Positions 1 to 10,555 of a DNA stretch of 64,000 bases are shown piece by piece (positions within the stretch are counted from its first letter, which is position 1; each line of letters opens with the position of its first letter). Source of the stretch: Plasmopara viticola (taxonomy: Eukaryota; Oomycota; Peronosporomycetes; Peronosporales; Peronosporaceae); contig MBPM02000003.1 in the NCBI GenBank assembly GCA_001695595.3, positions 1,426,001 through 1,490,000 on the forward strand, read 5' to 3'. The notes below the pieces were generated by a model, which saw only the letters and a program-made list of their open reading frames with translations, was not told where the DNA came from and searched no databases. A program made the translations under genes and the position numbers.

Positions 1-271
1 TCAAGCGCAAAAAAATATGGTTGCTTCTTTCAAAATTCTGGAAGAAATACAAAGGCTGTGGTTGCTAGCTCTGTCATAACGCTCGCCTCGGTATGTCAAC
101 CCCTTACTTTGTTATTTGTATTAGATGAAGCTTTAAGACTATTCACGCTAAAACGGTGTAAGCTTTGCAAGATCTTTAAGTTACAACGTCTCGCCTCTTC
201 ATCGAGTGTAAGTAAAGTATGCTAACCGTTTGCTAACCGTCGTCACTTGTCGGAAATCTCGATCTATCGCA
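1..271 (+). other. Open frame without clear gene at window start
   Basis: Frame 1 is open from the first base to about base 220 and a possible splice donor (GTATGT) lies near base 94. It may be the tail of an exon of a gene that begins outside the window, or a 5' exon of the coiled-coil gene that follows. I recognise no domain and could not find a convincing acceptor. Confidence 0.2.
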
Positions 272-1183
272 ATGTCGGTCAAGCAAACAACAGCGTCGCG
301 CTTGGCGAAGAGCAAGAAGCCATTGTCCGATATGCACCAATTGCAACGTGCTGTAAAGGAGTTGCAGTGTGAAGCAGCCGATCAATTAGTCTTGGAAGTC
401 GAGTCGCAGGCAACGTTTGAGTTTCTGACATCACAAATCCGTGCGCTGCGTAAAGCTTTTGATACGTTGTCGGATGTCCTACTGGCCGAAGTAGACGGTC
501 TTCGCAACGATATGACTCGGAAACTTGATGACGTGAATTTAGAAGCTGTGCGACAAGGAGAGGGGCAAAAGGCGACCCATAATGAGATGTTGCAGTTGAA
601 GCAAACGATAGAAATTTGGAGTCTTAAAGAGCGGGACTGGGCGAAAGACAATGAGGTCTTAAAGGTTTCTCATAGTCATAACATTGAGTGGATGCAACAA
701 TTGCAACGTGACGTCATGGATGTTAAGGACAGAGTGCATGACATCAAAGATGACACTGGAAGTCGGATCTCGGAGATTTGTGAAGACGCAAATAGTTTGC
801 GTCGGAATTGGCAAAAACACGTGGACGATATGTTCGATCGTTTGCAGGATTTTGATACTGACGCTCGGCGGCAAGCAACGGATGCACGAGCGCAAGCGAA
901 ACAACGAGCAGAGGATGTGGAACTTATGGAGCAGGCACTCGGTTCCGTGCAGATGCAGCAAACACAAGTGCGTTCTGAACTGGAAGAGCAAACACACGGC
1001 ATAACATCCGAGCTCGCCTTGTTGGTCAAGAAGATTGAAAAGGTTGAGTCGCAGGCAAGTACTCAGACGACAGCACTAAAACACCTTCAAGCCAGAAATA
1101 CGGCAATAGAGAAGGAGCAGCAACGACGAATGGACAATATTGGAAAGATGCTCTCGGTACGTCGACGATCCTTGAAAGGATAA
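272..1183 (+). CDS. Coiled-coil protein, function unknown
   Basis: A single-exon frame of 303 residues from the ATG at 272 (an upstream in-frame ATG at 230 gives 14 further residues that look less natural). It is rich in Glu, Gln, Lys, Arg and Asp and shows heptad-like hydrophobic spacing over most of its length, so a long rod-like coiled coil is expected. No enzyme motif, signal peptide or membrane segment is visible. The N-terminus is basic (SRLAKSKK) and the C-terminus ends RRRSLKG. I do not recognise the family. Structural or cytoskeletal proteins of this kind are common in flagellate protists, but that is only a suggestion. It is tail-to-tail with UROD, 198 bp apart. Confidence 0.7.
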   Translation: MSVKQTTASRLAKSKKPLSDMHQLQRAVKELQCEAADQLVLEVESQATFEFLTSQIRALRKAFDTLSDVLLAEVDGLRNDMTRKLDDVNLEAVRQGEGQKATHNEMLQLKQTIEIWSLKERDWAKDNEVLKVSHSHNIEWMQQLQRDVMDVKDRVHDIKDDTGSRISEICEDANSLRRNWQKHVDDMFDRLQDFDTDARRQATDARAQAKQRAEDVELMEQALGSVQMQQTQVRSELEEQTHGITSELALLVKKIEKVESQASTQTTALKHLQARNTAIEKEQQRRMDNIGKMLSVRRRSLKG

Positions 1184-1381
1184 TAGCACACTCTCATTCT
1201 TGTACCTATCCACGGTAGATTTTCGCGGACGCCCTCAATTTTTCGCCAAATATGCTCACAGCCGTTAGCTGAGAGCCTTAATAGTTAGTAGTTAGCAGCA
1301 CCTCATCATCACAGGACATCAGACTCTTTCAAGCTACTATTTTAACATAGACGCCAGCTGCTGAGTTCCGACTTTTTTTAC

Positions 1382-2758
1382 TTAACGTGCGTTCATCTCA
1401 AGCGAGATTTGCTGCACCGCCTTAATAAAAGCGTCCACATGTGCCGGCTTCATATCCGGAAAGCAACCATGACCAAGATTAGCCACGTACTTCTGCGTAC
1501 CAAATCGCTTGAGCATCTTCTTAACTTCGTCGCGGATTACGTCCGTAGACGCGTAAATGACGCTAGGATCCATGTTACCCTGGAGCGAGACGCGACCACG
1601 AGCAAGTTGACGCACTTCAACTGGATCTGATTGCCAGTCAAGACCAACGCAATCATACTTTGTAGCTATGAGCTTTTCATAAGCATACTGAGTACCCTTA
1701 CAAAAGCACACAAGCGGTGCGTTGGGAACTTCCGCCTTGACACGGTCCGCAATCTGGACTAAGTACGGATAGACGAATTCGTAAAAATGGTCTTGCGTCA
1801 GTGCCTCGGCCCCCACAGTCTCAAAGACCTGCAGTACTTGGGCTCCTGCACGCTGTTGTGCCAGCATAAAATTCACACAAACATTCGTTATGCCCTGTAG
1901 CAGCCTATGAGCTGCATCTGAATGCTGGTACAGAAACGTCTTCAGCAAAGCCTTGGTGCGACTGCCGCTGCCCTCAATCATGTAGCACATAAGTGTTAGT
2001 GGAGCGCCTACAAAGCCAATGAGCGGCACTTCGCCGTTGATTTTTTGTCGAGCCAAATTGAGGGCGTCCAGCATGAAGCCCAGCGTCTCGTCAATGTCTG
2101 GATTCAAGTTAAGCTTGTCAATGTCCTCTGGTGTACGGATTGGATCAGAAATCACCGGTCCAACTTTTGGGACCATCGTGACTACCATTCCCATTGCCTG
2201 TGGAATTACTAAAATGTCCGAAAAGATGATGACCGCATCCATGTGGTAACGCCGCAGCGGCTGCAGACTCACTTCCACCGCAAGCTCGGGCACGCCACAC
2301 ATCTATTGATGCAGTGTACACAACCATGGTACGACAGGTCAAGCCACGTCATAGATGCATTCAGTAATCTATACGTTGTGCTGATCATACCGTGAAAAAA
2401 TCGTAGCCCATATCGCGAAGCTCACGAAACTCTGGCAGGTGTCTAGCCAAGAGCGATGAATATTGTCAGTAACGAAACATAGTGCATTTCATATAGAATT
2501 AAAATACCTTCCCGCTTGGCGCATGCACCACACGGGAACGCGCTCCGTGCGGTCGCCACGTAGCGCGCGGAGCAGAAGGTCGTTCTTTAACTTTGGTAGA
2601 TGGTCCAAAGGCACGCGCTCGAGTGGCATCCGCTTTGTGGAAAAGGGTAGTGCTATCTTAGGTTTCTTCGACTTGCGCTGCTGGCGCTGTATCATGTACG
2701 CAGCTGCAGCGGCGGCCGAGATGGCCACAGTTAGTGACGTGGTCGTCACTGCACCCAT
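1382..2758 (-). CDS. UROD: Uroporphyrinogen III decarboxylase
   Basis: Heme pathway enzyme that removes four acetate carboxyls of uroporphyrinogen III to give coproporphyrinogen III. Three exons: 2508-2758, 2391-2442 and 1382-2302; lengths 251, 52 and 921 keep one frame and give 407 residues. Visible signatures are [11 protein letters not shown] (substrate arginines), [11 protein letters not shown] with the catalytic Asp, the Tyr in [13 protein letters not shown], and [15 protein letters not shown] with the C-terminal His. Splicing gives RQAGRHLPEF where the family nearly always has RQAGRYLPEF. The first 25 residues form a hydrophobic Ala-rich stretch followed by basic residues (QRQQRKSKK), absent from minimal cytosolic enzymes and possibly a targeting or anchor sequence (inference). 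It lies 115 bp downstream of the MAPEG gene on the same strand. Confidence 0.93.
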
Positions 2759-2873
2759 TGCAGATAATGAATGCGGATTACAAAAGGAGAGTGGAGGATT
2801 ATTCGATTTGAGGATAATTTTTTGTTACACATACTAAATCGTTGGTGAAACTTTAAAAAAGAAGTCAATTGGA

Positions 2874-3538
2874 TCACGTAAAAGTCGGTGCCTGATATAC
2901 TAAGCCGAACATGCGCAAGCTTGCCTCCACACTCAAGCCGGCCATTACGAGCAGGCCAAGATAACCTGTTGGGAGCATTACATGAACACATTTATATAAA
3001 TCACTATAGTCTGCAACGCCCAAAAGTAACACAAACACGCACCGAAAACACCCTGTAATCTTTTCTTTGGGTCTCCCGACGAATAGCCGCGCATGTACAC
3101 GATAAAGCCAAGGATACGCACAAAGCTGGCGACAGCAGCAATCTTAGGGCGATAGATTCTGCATACGACACGCAGAAGTCAAGTGATTGTTGTAAAAGGG
3201 TGCAGTAATATTGACGACATACGACGATGTCAAAGTCAAGGCGAGAAAAAGCGGAATGTTTTCCAAAATATTTTGGTGACCACGCTGTATGCAGTTAAAC
3301 GCCTTGGCATTCTTGTCACTCTGCTCCGCATACATCTGCAGCCATAGCTACCTTCAGCTCAATGCACTATGATAGATAGTCAACAAGATGTCGCTCGTAC
3401 CTGCGGATAGTCAATGCCATAAAGCTTGCGCGCCTTGCTAACCTTGCCGCCAGCCCAGAAGTTCATAAAGAGCAAAAACACCACGAGGAGTGGCACAAAA
3501 CCATGTGCAGGCTGTACCTCTACCTGCATCGCAGACAT
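2874..3538 (-). CDS. MGST3: MAPEG microsomal glutathione S-transferase 3-like
   Basis: Integral membrane glutathione transferase/peroxidase of the MAPEG family. Four exons: 3401-3538, 3223-3335, 3043-3158 and 2874-2965; 138+113+116+92 nt give 152 residues, the usual MGST3 length. The protein begins with a hydrophobic helix (VPLLVVFLLFMNFWAGG), then KARKLYGIDYPQMYA, the MAPEG signature FNCIQRGHQNILEN, a second helix, and GFIVYMRGYSSGDPKKR before the last helix. These match MGST3 rather than MGST1 or FLAP. The short introns all have GT-AG ends. Likely located in the endoplasmic reticulum or mitochondrial outer membrane and acting on lipid hydroperoxides (family knowledge). Confidence 0.9.
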
Positions 3539-6500
3539 CTTAGAACTCGGACACCTTTATAATGTCTATTAGTCGATGGAATCTTTTTGTTATCCGAAAA
3601 AAGAATTCCTAATCCTCTGAATTTTACCCATTAAAAACAACGGTGCTCTTTGTATCGTGCACATATTTTGTGGAACATTATTAAGAAATATTTAAATTAA
3701 AATCAGCTACATGAATGTTTTAGTCTATAGATTGCAGTCTATTGCACATTGTGATCCATACGGACCATGGATAATGAGCAATTGTTTGCTGATATATCCC
3801 ACACATTTCCTTAGTCATCGTCAGTGCGAGCTGTTTTGTGAGCCTGTCATACCCATTGCCACTTGTTGGACAATTTTACGTAAATTGTCTGCCTAAAGTC
3901 TTGCAAAGGTTTGCGATAACAACTTTTTGCATCTGTCGGGCGCACATTTCCCACCGTTCCTTCCAGCGAGCTTTGAAATTCGCCAGCACTTACACATTGT
4001 TTACATACCAAGTAAGCGCAAGCCCCATAGATATATAAAGAATTGAGGGAGGTTTTGGCATCTATAGCAAAGGCGCCGCTTTTAATATGACTGTGTCCTA
4101 GTGGTAGGCTCGCCTCGCGCTCAACGTTAAAAGTGCAGGCAGCGACAATAGAAACGTCCATTTAGATCATTCGAAAGAGAGGTACAGTTATTGATATGCT
4201 CGATCTCCCAGAATAGTGTTAATGGGCAGCTTCTTAGGTCCCAGAATCGTGGTGTTCGTGGATCCGCTGACTCGCATCCTGTCCCGATAATTAAGCGCTG
4301 CCGACCACAGCAACATCCTAGGTTTTGATTGTGGTAAGCAAGGTCACACATTTCAAAGGGGCAAAACAAACGACTTTTCGTCTTACCCAACGGCTTCGAA
4401 GGTCAGAAGCCGTGCCTTTTTTGCCAAGGATGTGCTCGAAACTTGAACAGAAAGTTGGACTAACTCAAGCCTAGAAAAGACTAGACAGCTCGTTGGTATC
4501 TGCACGAACGTCCTTTCAAAACAGACGTATTAACTAACAATATGTTCTGGCGCACGTTGTACCCTTAACCAAAACTGATAGACGTTTAGTACGCCTGGAA
4601 GCATGCTATGGGAAGGTTAGTGATCACGTAGGTGCTATCTAAACGTCCCAGCGACATTTAAGTCTGATTCCTTAGCCCTTAAAAGCTTTCGCCCAGCGAA
4701 AGATATGCCCATAGCCGCTATCCATTCGTAAAGATATTTCTCGGTTCTGGAGGACCAATAAATTGTATACTTACATCGGCAACCGTGTCTTTGAGGAGAT
4801 ACAAGTCGTTGGTTGCTGATTTGCAGTGGTGGAGCTCGAACAGCACTGCAAATCAGCAGCCAACAACGAAAAATGACAGCCGTTTTGGCCCTACGCCGCG
4901 TTTTTAACTGTGGATTTCTAAGTCAACTGTAATAAAGAGTGGTATTTTGGGTAGGTGATCGGTGGGGAAGGAAATCGGCAAAAGCGGAACGAGTATGGAA
5001 TCAGCGTCCTCTACGTTGATGAGGATCCCAGGGATCTCCTCGTACACGTTGTGAAGAAATCGGAGCAGTTTTCGTGGAGATATGCGACCTCGAAGAGGCC
5101 ATACGAGCCTAAGATTGACATGCCTGCCAGTTAAAAGATATCATTTTTTTGAAAGTCACCATAAATTTATGCAACATGCGTGGATGACAAGTATAATATT
5201 GCCTACGAGACATCAAGAGTCTGCTTCCGTCGATTCTTAAGACTGCTGAATTGTGCCTTGAGCTGACTGTCTGATAGCCCCCCTCACTGTACGTGGAGCA
5301 ATACACAGCGAGCGCATGCTTTGGAAGAGTGTCGCGCCGCGCGCCGCACGCGATCCGGATTAAATTAAATGGCAAATCTCCGGAGCGGTTAAGTATGCCG
5401 GGTTTTTTAGACTTTTCATGTTGATGAGGCAGTTCATCGAGCACCCAGATGTCGCACAAATATGGACCGATAGCTTTACGTCACCAATGATGACTCGGAA
5501 ACAGAAGCAGTTTGCGGCGATGTAGAACATGCGTTAGACTCATGAAACGCAGCCGCATCCAGTGACGCATTAATTTGGCGGCTCTAAGCTTTTGCCGATT
5601 TCACGAATCGGTGACTATCCCCCGTTTTTGGTACAGTTGACACAGAAATTTATTGTTAAAAAGAATTACAAAAAGAAATCAGGTCTAGTCAAGTATTTGC
5701 GCATTCATAGTGTTGGATATGTAATTCTTGCAAAGTCTTTGTCCCGTCTATCGAAAAAAAACACAAAATGCTACTTGGAGAGCTTGCATCGGATAATTTT
5801 TGAAAGCACCAAGGTATGAACACGTGTTCTGGCTTTACAGAACTGAAAGAGCCTCAAGCATCGTTCGCGGCGCGTCCGACTATGCAACTACAACTCGATG
5901 AGGGGAACCAGAAGCTTGTCATAATATTTGAATTTGAGTGACTAAGGGCTGCCGAAAGGAACTCTCCCGTTCACGGCGAGGGGTGACTTGACGTTGAGTA
6001 TGCACTGATAAACTCTCAGATACTTTCTCTAGGCTTTGAGCCCGATGCGATTAATTTCGATCATGCACCCTTAAGACGGCGGTAAATACGAGCCATGTAC
6101 CAAATAATGGTCCGACAACTGCCGTACATATTTTTGCGTTACTCTTAAGCGTAAATTAAACAGTGTACCCACCGACGCGCTATCGCGCGGGCAAATTGAT
6201 ACTATATTCAGGTCCGCTGGGCTGAAAGAACATGTGATGAGTAGATTCGTCAGGACTACAAAATGAATGCCTGTGAAGACCTCTTTGTGCGGCCAAATTA
6301 ATCAAAGGGAAAAAATTAAGTGTCTTTATCTAGGGTTGAAATATTGTTGAGCACTGAAGTTTATTGCTAAGGAAGGTACCTTTAGTTTGCATAAGTCAGA
6401 TGAAAATCGTGTTTTTAGAGGTGTTACGATCTTAAGAAGTCATACATTGACTTACTCCATTAACTTGCTCAAGACGAAGTCGGCGCAATCAGCTACGTGA

Positions 6501-8118
6501 AGGTTCGTAAAAAGAGCTACAACTGAGGCACGTATAGGCCCAAGACTTCTTCAGCTGCATTGTCTCCGCACCCGAAATGAAAATTCGGCCACCTTTAGTA
6601 TGCCGTAAGACTGAAAGACCGGGTTGCTGAATAGCTGTGCGCTCATAGCGGCCAACTAAGCCGGAGCTCACTACGAAGGTAAGCAACATCTCCACTCAGT
6701 CTGAATACCTTGGCCTGAGACGTGCAGCCAGAAGTCTGATATCAAACGCATTGTTCTTTTCCTCCTTTAATATCTCAAGAGCCCGTGTGCTGATCTCCAA
6801 GGTTGACTTCTAAAGAGGACTCAATTGGTTGCTCAAGAGATGCCATTCCTTATAAAAGACTACAAAGCCGCGGAAGAGTGTAAATGTGAATTCTGAAGCG
6901 TTTTCACAGCTGCTAGGGTCTACCCGATCCAAATATATATATCTTGATTATGGCACGGTAATAATGGTGATAGGGAGAACTCAAGGGCCGTTCCACGTCG
7001 TGTGTCTCATAGCACCCTTACAGAGGAGTGGTACACAAAATTTTGGTCTTCTACCAATAAGCTGCAGATGATGGACTATTTCGTTTGACCGCCTATACTT
7101 TTTGACTAAATTTGCATATGTATATTGTTAGGATGTTTGTTGTGGACCAAATGCCACTATGCAACGTCATCACAAAATTCGGCGCTAAGTGATGCAATGT
7201 TGAATTTCAACTGGGAAATTCTATCCAGCAAAATGTTACCATAAGTATTGTAAATAGAGTCAGGTTGGACATACAATGGCCAATAAAAGTCTGTCAGTCG
7301 ATCGGGTCATCTTACGAGCTCCCAAGGAGGTCGGCAATGTTGCAAAACAGACCGGTGTTGGCGACAACGCTGTCAAAGTAACTTCATCACCACTGTTCAC
7401 CCTATACCATGTCGACAGACTCACCTGTAAGGCTGAAAAATATATCGCTTTCAAGGGCCGAGATCGATCTGAAATACCCTCGATGATATAATCACCAATA
7501 CTGGGTGCTATAAATGAGTTCGTGAACGTCCACCCTCAATGCACTCTTCGAGTGGGTTAATGGTTTTGTCAAAATCGTGAACAAAGAGGAGCTTTGCAGC
7601 TCGCGTACCGACGCAAGCAGTGGTCCTTTTATAGGTCAGCAAACTCTTCGTACAGCAAGTTAGACGACAAATTCAAACCGGTATTAATCGGCCGATGCAG
7701 GCCACAGTGCCGAGTGGCACGCGTGTCTACTTTACGCGCCACTAGAGCCTCCAGCAGGCTACAATACTTTCGACACCGCAAACATTTACGCTTCAGATCA
7801 TCATCACAAAGGAAGAAAACAGCGTAATGTCAACAAAACTCAGCAACAACCCTTACCGGTTGGCCAGCCACAACTTCCGATAGCATGCGCATTAGAGGGG
7901 CGATTGGAGCGTCACGAGGTGTATCGAAAGAGCATTGTTCACAATAATATTGCATTGCTCGTGTACCGCGTGTCGATGTAAGATCCGATCGACAAGACGC
8001 TGGCTGCAATTGCCCCTTAAAAAATGCTAACGTTCACTTTTGATAACCACATGCGCCGCATTTATCACGCTTTATTTACAATTCTAAAAAGTGCAGCTAT
8101 TTTAGCAGTAATTGCTGA
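3539..8118. other. Gene-poor stretch, 4.6 kb
   Basis: Only short frames of 60-116 codons, on both strands, without recognisable domains or splice partners. One short frame at 7276-7491 (MANKSLSVDRVILRAPKE...) has a plausible start but no family match that I know. The only clear structure is the inverted repeat at 4807-4868. Base composition is AT-richer than the flanking genes, which fits decayed repeat DNA. Confidence 0.6.
4807..4868. repeat. Imperfect inverted repeat (hairpin)
   Basis: Arms of 21-22 nt, read as GTTGGTTGCTGATTTGCAGTG and its complement, differ at one position and are separated by a 15 nt loop. The right arm ends near 4868. No coding frame runs through it. It could be the tip of a MITE or foldback element, or a transcribed hairpin. 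Confidence 0.7.
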
Positions 8119-9435
8119 ATGTATGTAACGTTGCAGAATTTGCTGAATGCATGTATTGTTGCAGAAATGCTTGAGTCAATCATTCATAGACTGAAAGCCA
8201 TGCGTCTACGCTCTCGTGTTTCTCTAAATCAGGTTGCTAGCCTCGCTGATGAAGTGGTTGATAACGTTGATAGTTTCAAGCAGGAACCAACTAATGTTAA
8301 AGTTGAGCTCATGCGTACGACCTCTTCGCTGCAATCAGCTCGTCGCCGCCGCAGGGTGAAAGACGAGGTTGCTATTGTGAAGCTCGAGCCAACACCCTTA
8401 AAAAAGGCTAGGAAGTCTGTCAAAAAAGAAAGGATCATTCGTGAAGAACCTAGCGACTGGAGAGAAATTTTACATGGGATTGAGCAGATGCGGGTCAAGA
8501 AGGACGCTGACGTGGATTTATACGGCTGTGAGGTGCTGTTTTAAAGGCTTTGAATTTTAGGTCTGAGTTTGTAAAGGTGATAAGATGATGGCGCTTGTAG
8601 ACTGTAATTGATAAGGACTTTCCGCCCCATGTACGTCGCTTTCACGTGCTTATTGCCGCCATGTTGAGTAGCCAGACCAAAGATCCGGTTAATGCAGCTG
8701 CAATGGGTCGTCTCATCAAACATGGTGGGACACGTGTTGGTAATTGCTTATGATTGATCTAATAAATGGCACTTTTCTTGGATTGTTTTACAGGACTGAC
8801 CGTAGAGTCGATGCTTGAAATTGACTTACAGAAGCTCGCACTGTTGATTCGACCCGTGGGGTTTTATAATTTGAAGGCCAAGTACATTAAACAGACAGCA
8901 TTAATTTTAACAAAGCAAGCTGAGGAAGAAGGCAAGGATCTTGTTGAGATCCCGAGTACGTACGAAACGCTTATTGCTCTGCCTGGTGTTGGACCGAAAA
9001 TGGCGACGCTTGTGATGAGTTGTGCATGGCAAAAGTACTTAGCTTTCAGTATATTGGTTTTGTTGTTGAATTGTTGATAATTGGGGACGTCTTTGTTCTT
9101 AGAACAATGGGAATCTGCGTGGATACACATGTGCATCGCATCTCGAATCGGCTCAAGTGGGTACAGACATGGAACAAGAATAATCCCAAGTCACAGGATC
9201 CAGAAAAGACACGAGCGGTAGGAAATTGTTTACGAAATTGATTATAGATTGATGAGAGATATGACGTGGTTTAAAATTATAGGAGCTTGAAGATTGGCTT
9301 CCGAAAGAACACTGGGGTACGATCAATCCGTTGCTTGTTGGCTTTGGACAGACCGTCTGTCTTCCACGAGGTCCAAAGTGCAACGAATGCAAGATTCGCG
9401 GGATCTGTCCGTCTGCGAACAGCTCTGCGATATAG
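8119..9435 (+). CDS. NTH1: Endonuclease III, DNA glycosylase/AP lyase
   Basis: Base-excision repair enzyme for oxidised pyrimidines. Five exons: 8119-8532, 8601-8724, 8794-9034, 9103-9217 and 9283-9435, giving 348 residues in one frame. An alternative exon 2 acceptor after 8612 would also keep frame; the one chosen gives [20 protein letters not shown]. The catalytic core is complete: [11 protein letters not shown], the helix-hairpin-helix LPGVGPKMA with its catalytic Lys, [12 protein letters not shown] with the catalytic Asp, and a 4Fe-4S loop C-x6-C-x2-C-x5-C ([17 protein letters not shown]). The first exon is a Lys/Arg-rich extension with a likely nuclear signal ([11 protein letters not shown]). 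The start may instead be the ATG at 8170. The 3' neighbour is a convergent phosphatase. Confidence 0.93.
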
Positions 9436-9630
9436 CGCAAGTGCTCATCTTGTGCAAATGTATAAATGAAATGATTTAGCGAAATTTCGTCCTCACCACG
9501 TCTATAGAGACAATATTACTTTCTTTCACAATCTAATGTATTTTGTTCCGCGATGTATCCGAATCGTTAAAATGAACTGGACGAGCAAACGCACTATAAC
9601 TTGAAAGTTTTGACTGTAAGTGTGAGCGAG

Positions 9631-10475
<845 letters not shown>

Positions 10476-10555
10476 GGTGTGTTTGTATTGGACAAAATGT
10501 ACCTAGTATACTCTTGTGCATATCTCCCTCTACAAGAACACCCGTCTACAATTCC
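10476..10555. promoter_or_regulatory. Short bidirectional promoter region
   Basis: Only 80 bp lie between the SIW14 start (minus strand) and the chosen start of the HTH/ArsM-like gene (plus strand). Both transcripts must start inside or very near this interval, or overlap. I see no strong TATA box and no clear oomycete initiator element. Confidence 0.45.

Noticed and set aside
4090..4130. Possible tRNA because of an A-box-like CCTAGTGGTAGGCTCGCC
   Set aside because: No B-box (GTTCRANNC) follows at the right distance and no acceptor stem pairs.
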